DNA of 64,000 nucleotides, from positions 124,001 through 188,000 of the forward strand of contig JABCPU010000091.1 of the NCBI GenBank assembly GCA_016800925.1. Reading direction: 5' to 3'. Position 1 is the stretch's first letter. Each line of letters opens with the position of its first letter. The notes beneath the pieces were generated by a model. That model worked only from the letters and a program-made list of their open reading frames with translations. It was not told the DNA's origin and made no database searches. Source of the DNA: Suillus spraguei. Lineage: Eukaryota; Basidiomycota; Agaricomycetes; Boletales; Suillaceae. Positions 1-10,795 of this stretch are shown here, piece after piece. The position numbers and the translations under genes were made by a program.

Positions 1-2414
1 GGCTGTGTTGGTATATGTATGACCTTGCCATTATTAGGATCAGTGAGCGTAAGATCCTGCTTGCTGCTTGGCGTGTCCTCAGTATTGCACATTGTCATCA
101 TGTAGAACAGCCTTCCTAACAAGAAATCAAAGTTAGTGGTCTCAACAACTTGTACCTGGAACAGCATTTCGCCAGTTCCACAGTCTAGTGGTAGGTTCTC
201 GATGACTCATAGTGTCTCATTGGTAGATGTGTTAGCCGACTCCATGTTGATCTTGTGGTCAGGTCTCAACGGTATGGAACCTAGCATATGCCAAACTCTC
301 ACCAGCATGACAAGACATTCGGCGCCCTTGTCCAGTGTGCATGTCAAGACTTGGCCTTTGGTAATGGCAAGAATGGCCTGCAGTGGTGCAAAGTGTTCTG
401 TGACCACATGTCCATCAGTGTCTCGTGAGCAGTAATGCTCCCAAAACTTCATCTGTTCCTGTGTGTCAGGCATGGTGCCTAACTCATTGACTACCATGGC
501 ATTAACGCTAACTCATTTGCTGGTAGTGGCTTCCTTGAGGTTCTTGCGGATTTCTGGTGCTACTGTGATTAGTTCTCATACTGGTATGATGATGTCTGAG
601 TCCAGTATGTGGTCAACAATGTGTCTATCAGTGTCCTTGTCTTCTAGTTGGTGCTGGTACCTGTATTGGGGCACAGGTGGGTTGGTGGTATTGGTAGACA
701 AAGAGGTCACAGGTACTGATGATGAGGGTGGGGTACTATTGGTGGCAGATGCTGCCGGCTTAGAATCTTAGTACTGGGGTTGGGCATTGCACTTGCTTTG
801 ACTTGGGGTAAAACCACCTCCTCAACCACGTCAGCAGCCTTAGAGGATGGTCCCGCTTTAAGTCTCAGCGGTATCTTAATGCCATCAAACCGCACGGTCT
901 TTCCCTTGTCAGATTTCCTAGTGGCATAAGCATCATACAAATCCTGCATGAGATGTAAGTCATTAGTGTGCCCCTCTTCAGTGTCTGTCCTGTAAATGGT
1001 GTTAGTGTGCAAGAAGGCAGAAGGATTGATGTCGAGCATGGCATCACGCCCATGTTCTACTTGGCAGTACAAGTTTCCCAATACCATAGTATTGGCACCC
1101 ATAGCAGGACTTTTACTTGTGTAGTGGTCACAAGACTTTGTTGGAAGTTAGAGCCAAAACCAGGGACCACATTGCCGTTTGGCAGAACTATGCGCCCATT
1201 CCTATGGATAATCTTACTGTCACGTATGTATGCTTCCTTGACCACACAATCCAGCATCTTATGTGGACCACTGCAGAAGTGACATGTGATGGGGGAATAC
1301 CGGGTGTACTCTTGCTTGATCACAACACCAGGGTTGGCTGGTTGCATCTGCGGTTGCAGAGACACCTGTTGAGTGGTAGAGGGTTTAGCATACACCAGTG
1401 AGGAAGCTCACACCATTACAACAGTAGAGGTACTTGGTAGGAGAAAGACTGCTGCTTCATATACCTTTTTGATGTCATATGGATCCTCCAGGTGGTGGGT
1501 GATAAGCATTATCTCAAGCCACCGCTTGATAGCGGTCTTGGCGGTAGCATGGAATCTGTGAAGGAAAAGATGGTTGTGCTCAAGTTCAGTGAACTTCTTT
1601 TTGGTGATGAGGTGCTGAGAGATCTTAAGAAACTTCCTATAGTACGGCCCAAGATCCTCTTGCAAGGCCATTGGTGTACAGGCCAGTTCTGTCTAAAGGT
1701 TCTCAAGATCAGTATGGGTGAAGTAATGGTTGCCTTCACATCCTGGATACAAAAGTTTTACCACTGCAATGAACTTTGCCCAGTCTGGTAGACTGGCTTC
1801 ATTGAGTACTTCCCACATCTCAGAGTCATCAATGGGCGCATATCTGAGCACTGCCTTAATAAGCTGCTCCTGAGTTGCATTGGCGTGAGTGCCTCAGAAC
1901 TCTGCATCCTCAAAGAATGGTATGAGATGTGCTGGGGTGCCATCAAATTTAGGCATGGTGTCTGTGCCCCTTAGTGGCATACGGAATGGAGTTGACATGA
2001 CTGGCAGTTGAGGTAAAGGTGGTGGTTGTGGTGAAGCTAATGATTGTGGTGTGAGCATAAGCAGAATAGTAGCGTGAGCGTGGATGACAGTGTGATGATA
2101 GATAGCAGGTGGTGTTGGCAGTACAGTAGTGATGTGCTGGCAAGGTGAAGGAGGAGCAAGAGTTTTCTTGTTTGGCAAGGGGTAGAGGTCATGGACTGAT
2201 GTTAAGGGTGACCCTGCAGGAGGAGAATCAATGGTATAAATGGTACTTTGATTTCTTCTGGTTTGAAGGCTCCCAGCAATTTTGTACCTTTCTGTGTTTC
2301 TTCTTGTTTGCTAGACGATTCATCAATGGTAAGTTCTTGGAGGATGGTGGCTTCATCTGCACTAGATTGGTGGCTGGATGCTAAAGCTTCTGTGTCGTCA
2401 GTACTTTTTGGCAT
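1..2414 (-). pseudogene. Ty3/gypsy Gag-protease remnant
   Basis: Reading the minus strand from 2414 leftwards gives a decayed Gag-protease polyprotein. A Met-rich start near 2414 is followed by a proline-rich stretch, then the capsid-like segment (PKFDGTPAHLIPFFEDAEF near 1900-1950) and a helical Gag region (about 1410-1670). Next comes a CCHC zinc knuckle (CHFCSGPHKMLDC, near 1285) and, near 300-360, a retropepsin-like motif TLDKGAE. Pieces lie in several frames, so there are frameshifts and it cannot make a full protein. The order Gag, knuckle, protease and the motif styles match basidiomycete Ty3/gypsy elements that I recognise. The element runs off the left edge of the window, so RT and integrase are not visible here. 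Confidence 0.75.
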
Positions 2415-2513
2415 GAAGAAGTCTTCTTGAGATAGGTGGACAGACTTGAGGAGACAAGTCTCATTGTCCTGAAGTTTGCAGATAGAGGGTTCCAGATTAG
2501 AGCTTCTATGGTC

Positions 2514-2595
2514 CCCTCATGGTGGGCTCCAGATGAAATGAAGAAACTACTGCTGGCCTAAGTATAAGTGCAACAATAATCCTACTGAAGGTGTG
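2514..2595 (-). repeat. 5' LTR end and primer-binding region of the gypsy remnant
   Basis: Positions 2534-2595 are the reverse complement of the last 60 or so bases of the LTR family seen intact at 3276-4238 and 8025-8973 (shared block GCTGGCCTAAGTATAAG). Immediately on the Gag side is a short segment, 2514-2533, in the place where a primer-binding site belongs. This links that LTR family to the Gag-protease gene. The rest of this LTR is missing. Confidence 0.7.
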
Positions 2596-3275
2596 TGTTA
2601 GTGACCTAGCCAGGTGCTAATGAACTTGAGTGGTGTCTGCGATGGGTGCTCTATCAAGAGCAGTGGCCTGTGCATATTGGTCTCCTAGTGCAGAGTGTGC
2701 TAGTTGCATTGGTCGGAGGTGGGCACTACACACTGTCTCATGACCTACGTCACTGAGACAAGGTTCTTGATATCGATCAAAGATGGAGAAGCGATGAGCT
2801 TCTACGAAGTTCAAATAGTGACAATAAGCTTATGAAAAGCTTATTGAAGGAAGTTCAGGGTCGAAGATCAAGTAGATTCAAGTTAAAGAAGTACAAAGGC
2901 TATCTGCGCGTATTTATACATAAGATTGAAGCGGAGCGTGAATATGTAAGTATCGCTGGATTAAGTATGAGGTCAGATAGCCAATAGGAAGATGCATGCT
3001 CATAGATGATTCAGAGGCATATGAACCAATGAATGCATGCATGTGCGAAAGGGACTCATGGGTGCGGAGCCGAAGGTATAAAGGGTACGAGCCAATGAGG
3101 TGACGCACGAGTCATAGGTAAATGCAAAGGAAAAGATAAAAGGAAATACGACACCAGATGTAGTCCTGAGACCAACAAGTTGTTTGTGTGAACCAGGGGG
3201 TAGCGCGTGTTGAAGCGCAGAGGAAGGCATCGAACACGATAGAGGCGTTTGAGGCACGAGGAGCGTGAAGAGCAC
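2596..3275. other. No gene recognised
   Basis: The reading frames here are short and have no recognisable motif. A small palindrome around AAGCTT sits near 2830-2845. The stretch is likely old transposon-derived sequence or unique spacer. Confidence 0.4.
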
Positions 3276-4238
3276 TGTAGCGAGAAAAGTCACGCTGACC
3301 GTCAAAACCCTGTTTTCAACAAGTGTCTCGTTAATGTCTGCGGCAGCAACCGAAGGATTTCCTTATAGCAACAAAATAGCCTTTTCGCTCCACTAATGCG
3401 GAACCATTCTTCTTCCGCAAACCCTTATCGGATCCTTGTGCCGATGCCCTCATGTCCTGTCCTATTCCATCTAGAATCCATTGGTGCATAGTTACCTCGC
3501 TTCCGCCATTACTAAACCTATGGCAGGATTTACCTTATATCTCAAGGGGCCACTGCACGCTGTGTGCCTCATAATTAAGTACCCCATTTATTTTCTTTCT
3601 CGCTACCGGACTTGCATAGTTATCTTGTACGCGCTCGCATATGTTAAAAAGGACTGAACATACATACCGTTACTTTTACTTCCCGTTACATCCCTTCACT
3701 AGGACTTAGTATCAGAAACGCTCGCTAGTCGCAATCTATTTGCATTTGAACTCTTCTCCGTTCGAACCACACTCATTGATTTAACTGCCGGTAACTTTAC
3801 CACTTGAAGTACCGTGAGACTTTCAACTTCGCTACTCATAACCGGACCATGGCCAGTGATCTCGCTGGGTCGCTTTCTCTCTCATCTGCATTCCTGCTCG
3901 TACAGAAGTTGCCACTACTGCTACCGCACCGCCGGTAGTTATAACATTTTCGTCTTGCCCAAGTAACTTTGTTCCTGCCCTCGCTAGCTAACCGTTGCAG
4001 CTATTGTTACCACACATGTACCACTGACACTGCGCTAGTACCGCCAACATACCACTACCACTGTTAACCTCGGAAATCAGAATCCTCGTTGCCATTTTAG
4101 TACTTCATTGTTTCCTTCGCACTAACTTAGAAGGAATTGCTTCTATCTGCAGTCCTCTTGGGTCGAACATCTCACTCGCACCTTTAGTAGGATTAATGCT
4201 GCGCTTATACTTAGGCCAGCACTAGTTTCTTTGTTTCA
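3276..4238 (+). repeat. Solo LTR, gypsy family A
   Basis: A 963 bp sequence begins TGTAGCGAG and ends TTTCA. It is repeated at 8025-8973 (direct), 4461-6972 (inverted, interrupted) and 61213-61609 (inverted, truncated). The flanks AGCAC (3271-3275) and AGCAC (4238-4242, sharing the last A) look like a target-site duplication. No internal coding region is attached, so it is a solo LTR left by LTR-LTR recombination. Confidence 0.75.
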
Positions 4239-4970
4239 GCACAAAGGGGAGCGCAAGGAGCATGTATGAGTGTGAGGGGTACTGGAAGAGTGCGCGTTTA
4301 GCAACGATAGAGGAGATGAGCATAGGCGAGGTAGGGAGTGACGATGGCAAGCCAGATGAGGTAGTGGAGGATGAGGATGGAAGCCTCGTCAGGACGAGAG
4401 TAGATGGTGACGCATAGGAGGAAAAATGATAGTAGGGGAGCAAGAAGGTGTTCTTGTAACAGTGCAAGTGAGATGTTCAACCCAAGAGGACTCCGATAGA
4501 AGCAATTCCTTCTAAGTTAGTGTGAAGGGAACACAAAAGAACTAATAGAAAGAAAGGACTTCAGTTGCCGGAGTTAGTGGCAGCTGTGGTATGTCAGCAG
4601 TACTTGCACAGTATTGATAGCTGTAGTGGTTAGCTTGCAGTGGCAACAATGATAGAAACTCCTGTGGAGAAAATGTGACTACCAGTGGTGTGGTAGTGGT
4701 AGCAGTTATGGCAGCTCAGTATGAGCAAAGAAGGTGACAATAGAGGCGGTAAAAGAGAGAGCGACCCAGCGAGATCACTGGCCATGGTCTGGTTATGAGT
4801 AGAGAAGTTGAGAGTAGCGTGGTACTTCAAGCGGTGAAGTTACTGGCAGTTAAATTGATGAGCAAGTTCAAATGGAGTAAAGTTTAAAGACAATTGATTT
4901 CTACTAGTGAGCATTCTGATACTAAGTCCAAGAGACAGGATGTAATGGGAAGTAATGGTAATGCGATGTA

Positions 4971-6587
4971 CAGTGGCTCAAAAAACTGTCCGCATGTTTT
5001 GGCATTTTTCACTATCTATAATATTGTGTGAGAACAAACAAATGCCTCAAAAACATGCTTATACCACATTGTAGTATGGCTTCAGGGCTTTCATTTGAGC
5101 CCTACACCGTGGGAATCGGTGGAGATATGGTGGAGATACAAGGCTCACAAAATGGTGACTCATACGGACAGTTTTTTGACTCAAGTATTTTACAGTAATA
5201 ACCAGGTATTCTAGTATTTTGTATGACCTCCCTTGGCTTTAATTACTGCCTCTATCCTTCTAGGCATACTCTCAATTAATTTCTGGCAATCCTCAGCTGT
5301 GATCTTCCCCCATTCCACTGCTACTCTCTCCCAAAGCTCCCATACTCCTTTAGGGGGGTTTTCATAGGCTTGAAGCTTTTTCTTGAGTGTTCCCCAGAGA
5401 TGTTCAATGACATTGACATCAGGAGACTGTGCTGGCCAGTCAAGAACATTGATGTTATGTTCTTCAAACCATTCCCTAGCTCTTCTGGATGTGTGCTTGG
5501 GATCATTATCCTGTTGGAAAATGATATCTTCTTCATCAATCCCTGATTCTGCCAAGCTAGGCAGCAAGTGGTGATTTAAAATGTCCACATACTGCTCAGC
5601 ATTCATCTTCCCCTCAACCTCAGCAAGCATTCCCACACCATTCCATCCCATACAGCCCCATACCATTAAAGAACCTCCTCCAAACTTGACAGTCCCATTA
5701 ACCTCTCTGTCTGTTAGGCCATCTCCCTTCTTTTTCCATACATATACCTTCCCATCTGACCCAATCCTATTGATTTTGGTCTCATCTGACCATATAACAT
5801 GCTTCCAGTCCTCTACAGTCCAGTGTTGATGAGCTAAGGCAAAGGCTAGTCTTCTCTGCCTATGTTTGATGGAGAGAAGAGGCTTTTTCTTCTTTGTTAC
5901 TGCCTTGAGATGAGCTGCCTTGAGAACATTCCTCACAGTTTGTGAAGAGACAGGGGTAGTGATGGTGGAATTGATATAATGGGTGGCTTGGACAGCATTA
6001 TCAGCCTTTCCTGTAGTGATATGTTGGATAATAGCCCTTTTGTCAGTAGAGGTAAGCTTGGATGGACGTCCTCCACAAGAGTTTTCCTTGTCTGGGTGGC
6101 TTTCTTTGATGAACTTGGCCACAGTGGACTTGCATACTCCAGTTCTAGAGGAAATTTGGCGAGCAGAGAGGCCAGCATAAGACAGAGAGAGGATATTATC
6201 TCTTTGAGCAGAGGAGATGGCTTTCATGGTGATTATGACTATGATACATGAGATATTCTGGTTTATATAGTTAGATATAGTCATAAAATAACATAATGAC
6301 ACCACTTTATAATTTATATAATAGTGGCATGATTTTTATGGTGTCATAAATAATGATTTATATAGTTTTAATATACACTCAAAAAACTGTCCACATGAGT
6401 CATCATTTTATAAGCCTTATATCTCCACCATATCTCCGCCGATTCCCACGGTGTAGGGCTCAAATAAAAGCCCTGAAGCCATACTACAATGTGGTATAAG
6501 TATGTCCTTGAGGAATTTGTTCATTCTCACACAATATCATAGATAGTGAAAAATGTCAAAACATGCGGACAGTTTTTTGAGCCACTG
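4971..6587 (-). mobile_element. Complete Tc1/mariner-type transposon
   Basis: A 1617 bp element starts with CAGTGGCTCAAAAAACTG, ends with its reverse complement, and is flanked by TA (4969-4970 and 6588-6589), the Tc1/mariner target duplication. It encodes one intact transposase. Each end carries about 212 bp of related terminal repeat, and within each end the outer motif recurs in inverted orientation (near 5161-5182 and 6376-6399), so each end could fold on itself. Intact coding and clean ends suggest recent insertion. Confidence 0.93.
5211..6227 (-). CDS. Tc1-family transposase, DD34E
   Basis: A 338-residue protein if it starts at the ATG at 6227; an upstream in-frame ATG at 6305 exists but lies before the normal start of the family. 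The N-terminus is a helix-turn-helix pair (LSYAGLSARQISSRTGVCKS and a second HTH near residues 70-110). The catalytic core shows IWSDETKI (first Asp), FQQDNDPKHTS (second Asp) and SPDVNVIEHLW (Glu), with 34 residues between the second Asp and the Glu. That is the DD34E signature of Tc1. It cuts the element out and reinserts it at TA. The reading frame is uninterrupted and the length is normal, so it may be active. Confidence 0.93.
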   Translation of the reverse strand: MKAISSAQRDNILSLSYAGLSARQISSRTGVCKSTVAKFIKESHPDKENSCGGRPSKLTSTDKRAIIQHITTGKADNAVQATHYINSTITTPVSSQTVRNVLKAAHLKAVTKKKKPLLSIKHRQRRLAFALAHQHWTVEDWKHVIWSDETKINRIGSDGKVYVWKKKGDGLTDREVNGTVKFGGGSLMVWGCMGWNGVGMLAEVEGKMNAEQYVDILNHHLLPSLAESGIDEEDIIFQQDNDPKHTSRRAREWFEEHNINVLDWPAQSPDVNVIEHLWGTLKKKLQAYENPPKGVWELWERVAVEWGKITAEDCQKLIESMPRRIEAVIKAKGGHTKY

Positions 6588-6972
6588 TACAATGAGTCCT
6601 GTTAACATACTTCGTGTGCGTACAGGATGAATAGGTGAGTCCAGTAGTGAAATAGAAACAAATGGGATATTAGCAAAGAGGCACACAGCATGTAGCAGCC
6701 CCTTGAGACATAAGGTAAATCCTGCTGTAGGTTTAATAATGGTGGAAGTGAATTAGCTACGCACCAATGGATCTTAGACAGAATTGGATGGGACATGAGG
6801 GCATTGGCATGAGGATCTGGTAAGGGTCCATGGAGTAATAACAGTTCCGCCTTAGCAAAGCGAAAAGGCTATGTGCTCCCTATAAGGGACTTACTCAGTT
6901 GCCACCATAGACAGTAACAAGATACTTGTCAAAAACGGGGATTTTATGGTCAGCGTGACTTTGTTCACTACA

Positions 6973-7979
6973 GTGCTGAAGCTGATTGGGGAGTGTTCCA
7001 TGCACAGATCAGCAAGGAAATTCTGATCCTTGCAGCTCATGTTGATGACTGCACTGTGACTGGTAGCTCACCAACTCTCATTAAAGCCTTCAAGGAAGAA
7101 GTTGGAACATACTACAAGCTGACAGATCTTGGACCAATCAGCTGGCTACTAGGCATGAAGGTTATTCATGATTGAGAAGCCCGAATTATCTTGCTATCTC
7201 AGCAGTCATATGTTGAAACCATCCTCTCCAAGTTCAACTTCATTGATATGAAGCCATTGTCTATCCCAATGGATCCAAATTCTCAGCTCTCATGCTTGCA
7301 ATGCCCCAAGACAATCACAAAATCAGCTTGCATGTGAAGCATACCATACCAAGAAGCAGTTGGATCACTGATGCATGCCACAGTTGGAACTCACCCAGAC
7401 ATCACATTTGCAGTTTCTACACTGGTGCAGTTCAATGACAACCCAGGCATGATGCACTGGGAGGCTGTGAAGAAAGTCTTCAAGTACCTTCTAGGGACAA
7501 AGAACTTGTTGCTCACTTTGGAGATGGAAAGAGGGGAATAGAAGGGTATGCTGATGCAGATGGAGCTTCACAGGAACACTGCCATGCTATCTCAGGATAT
7601 GCTTACCTGCTTGACGGAGGAGCTGTCAGTTGGTCATTAAAGAAGCAAGAGCTTATTACACTGTCAACAACAGAAGTGGAGTATGTGGCCACTACCCATG
7701 CAGCCAAAGAAGGTGTCTGGCTACATCAACTAGTAGGTGAAGTCTTTCAACCACTTCAACTCCACTGTGACAACCAATCTGCTATGGCTCTTACCAAGGA
7801 TGGAAGTTACCATGCACAGACAAAGCACATTGATATATGCTATCACTACATTTGTTTTATTATCAATCATGGCGTCCTTCATTTACTTTATTGCAAGATG
7901 GACAACATGGTTGCCAATACTCTCACTAAGGCTCTACCTAGCGTCAAGGCAAAGCCATGGATTTTAAGCCAAGCTGGGC
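6973..7979 (+). pseudogene. Ty1/copia reverse transcriptase and RNase H fragment
   Basis: The C-terminal part of a copia polyprotein. It begins at EADWG, includes the RT catalytic HVDD (near 7035-7045) and the YKLTDLGPISWLLGMK block, then RNase H with LSTTEVEYVATTHAAKE and DNQSAMALTKDGSYH, ending at NTLTKALPSVKAK. Stops and frame changes occur, for example TGA at 7173-7175 where the family has Arg. The upstream half is cut off by the inverted LTR, and the 3' end runs directly into aspartic protease sequence instead of a copia LTR. Confidence 0.88.
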
Positions 7980-8024
7980 CAGAAAATCACTATTTGGTGG
8001 AACTGACACTACCAAGTACAACGG

Positions 8025-8973
8025 TGTAGTGAGCAAAGTCATGCTGACCGTCAAACCCCCATTTTTGACAAGCGTCTCATTACCGTCTGCGGCGGCAACC
8101 AAAGAATTCCCTTATAGTGAGTATATAGCCTTTTTGCTCCGCTAAGGCAGAACCATACTTCTTCCATGAACCCTTACCAGATCCTCGTGCCAATGCCCCC
8201 ATGTCCTGTCCAAATCCGTCTAGATCCATTGGTGTGTAGTTACTTCGCTTCCGCCATTACTAAATCTACAGCAGGATTTTGCCTTGCGTCTCAAGGGGCC
8301 ACTGCACACTGTGTGCCTCTTAGTTAATTTTCTTTCTCACTACTGGACTCACCTAATAATCTTGTGCGTGCTTGAATATGTTAAAAGGACTCAACATACA
8401 TACCGTTACCGTTACTTCCCGTTACCTCCCATCACTTGGACTTAGTATCTGAACACTCGCTAGTCTCAATCTATTTTGCTTTTGGACCATTCTCCATTCA
8501 AATCTCGCTCATTGATTTGACCGCTGGTAACTTTACTGCTCGAAGTATTGCACAACTTTCGACTTCGTTACTCGTAACTGGACTGCAGCCAGTGGTCTCG
8601 CTGGGTCACTACCTCTTACGCCAACTTCTCTGCTTGTACAGAACTACTGCTACCACAGCTGCACTGCAGGTAGTAGTGCTATATTCATTTTGCAAAAGTC
8701 GCTTTTGTTCTTGCTCTCGCTAGCTAACCGCTACAGCTATCCTTACCGCACAAGTACTGCTGACATCGCACTAGTACCACTGATATACTGTTGCCCCCGC
8801 TAACCTCAGAAGTTGGAATCTTTGTTTCCTTATTAGTACTTTCTTGATTCCTTCGCACTAACTTAGAAGGAATTGCTTCTATCGCAGTCCTCTTGGGTCG
8901 AACATATCACTCGCACCTTCAGTAGGATTATTGTTGCGCTTATACTTAGGCCAGCAGTAGTTTCTTCGTTTCA
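8025..8973 (+). repeat. Solo LTR, gypsy family A, inside the protease pseudogene
   Basis: A 949 bp copy of the LTR at 3276-4238, starting TGTAGTGAGC and ending GTTTCA. It is bordered by ACGG (8021-8024) and ATGG (8974-8977), a plausible slightly diverged target duplication. It splits the protease codons between KYNG and the downstream intron, which resumes at 8974. Confidence 0.82.
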
Positions 8974-9878
8974 ATGGTAAAATTGAATACACATAAGCTA
9001 CCTCAGCTCCCAGATCCATCCATATTGATAGTAATTTTTTTATTTCAGTCCTCCCATCACTACCGGTGTAAAGATACAACCTAACCTGGGCTGTAGATGA
9101 ACTACCACCTAAGTTAGTATGTGTGGTCTTGTGCTCCGTCTAGTCTGCTTCACTTGTCAAACAAGAGTGTTCGACCCTAAAGGGGGATGCCTGTTAGTAT
9201 AGTCTAATCCAAGTCAACCATGGTTGAGATAATACTTGAAAATGTAGTGTCGAGTGAGCAATAACAAGCGGTAAAGTCAGCGGTAGCGGTAAGGTGCGAG
9301 CAGTGCTAAGAAACAGTAAAGAAGTCTGCAGTACTCTCAGTGGTAGAGTAGCGGTGAGTGTGAAGTTCAGTCTAAACAGGGGTCAAGAATCTAGCGGTGT
9401 GCCAGCGGTAACAGTGAACGAGCGAAATTGTTACGACCATGCAAAACCAGAGATTAGTAAGAAGTCCTGGTCTTACATGGGGTTGTACCAGAGGGTTGTA
9501 AGTCAAAGGGGCTTGGCCTCAGCTCGTACGCTGTGCCCCTTACCCAAGTATGTGCCCTTAATTTTGGATGAAGTCCAAGGGAGAGTTCTGGTGGAGTCTG
9601 GATGGAGGGTCCGGACGAACTCTAAGGCAGGATAGCTCGACAGAGCTCCGATGGACTTCCGGATGAGCGCGGGAATGCGCCGGAACTATTTCCGGAAGGT
9701 AGGGAGTAATGGTAACACTACTGGAACAAGTTCCAAGTTGAACAGATGAAGGATGGTCCGCTGGACAAAGTCCAGGGCAGGATAGGAGCAGAGCTCCGGA
9801 GGGAAAGATGATCCATAGATGTCAGAGGATAGGATAGGATGGATCCGAAGGACTAGGGGTCCGAAGGTCTGGAGCTTG

Positions 9879-10014
9879 GAGGAGCGGAGGAGCAGAGGAG
9901 CAGAGGAGCAGAGGAGCAGAGGAGCAGAGGAGCAGAGGAGCAGAGGAGCAGAGGAGCAGAGGAGCAGAGGAGCAGAGGAGCAGAGGAGCAGAGGAGCAGA
10001 GGAGCAGAGGAGCG
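9879..10014. repeat. Microsatellite/minisatellite, 8 bp unit AGGAGCAG
   Basis: About 17 nearly perfect copies of AGGAGCAG in a row. Because 8 is not a multiple of 3, any frame through it gives a 24-base, 8-residue protein repeat, which explains the artificial reading frames here. Confidence 0.97.
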
Positions 10015-10677
10015 GATGATCGGACAATCGGATGAGCATAGCTCTATGGATCTTAGAGGAAGTGTTGGCTACTAGAGAGGAGTAGGTCCGGATATGGTGT
10101 AGAGATAGTATAGACTATTCCGGACAAGGTCCGGAATAGAAACAGACAGTATAAGACTACCAAAGGTAGAGTCGGAGGTGAAACAGATGATAGACGGAGA
10201 TGGACGAAGTCCGAAAAGATTATAGGATATAGGATCAAAGCTCCGGCCTAGGGAGTGATCCCATAGGCCTGAGTTCAGAAGCTTACAAGGGCCGGAGCCC
10301 AAGTGCAAGAATGGGAACGGAGTTATATAGACATGATAACAGGATATAGAGTAATCAAAGGAATATACAGAAGTAGGAACAATGAATCAGACTAAGGTCT
10401 GCAGGAGTTGTACTACAAGTTTATATACTGTAGGAGCATGCTGGAGGGTAAGTACGGATAGTCCGAGGCTATGTCTGAAGCATACGGAAACACATTAGTA
10501 AGTACAGCGGGACATAAGGCTATGAACTCGGAGATGAAGCTCGTACGAAATACTTATCAAGACGGAGGCAGAGATCACCGAGAACCGGAAGCACAGAGAT
10601 ACCCAGAAGCCGGAGACACAGGTATATTCTAAAAGGGGTAATGCGCAGGTGCGCGGGAATAGTTTGGATATGAACTC

Positions 10678-10795
10678 GGATCGGATATGGACACGGATCG
10701 GATATGGACACGGATCGGATATGGACACGGATCGGATATGGACACGGATCGGATATGGACATGGATCGGATATGGACACGGATGGATATGGATTG
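10678..10795. repeat. Minisatellite, 17 bp unit GGATCGGATATGGACAC
   Basis: Six copies (one with a terminal T) followed by a degenerate seventh. The same motif occurs once, as GGATCGGATATGG-like sequence, near the end of the related LTR at 63100-63865, so the array grew from a resident LTR motif. Confidence 0.95.

Larger units (their letters stand above)
4461..6972 (-). repeat. Inverted family-A LTR, split by a Tc1 element
   Basis: On the minus strand this starts at 6972 with TGTAGTGAAC and follows the family-A LTR until it stops matching near 4461, about 75 bp short of the normal end. The Tc1 element at 4971-6587 sits inside it. It forms a large inverted repeat with the LTR at 3276-4238, with only about 220 bp between them (4239-4460, no gene seen). 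Its start abuts copia coding sequence, so this LTR apparently inserted into a copia element. Confidence 0.7.

Noticed and set aside
9819..10019. Plus-strand frame of repeated RSRGAEEQ, and its minus-strand Ser/Pro/Leu counterpart
   Set aside because: Both are produced by the 8 bp tandem repeat; not proteins.
9879..10795. Possible CRISPR-like array
   Set aside because: The repeats are contiguous or degenerate with no unique spacers, and the genome is eukaryotic.
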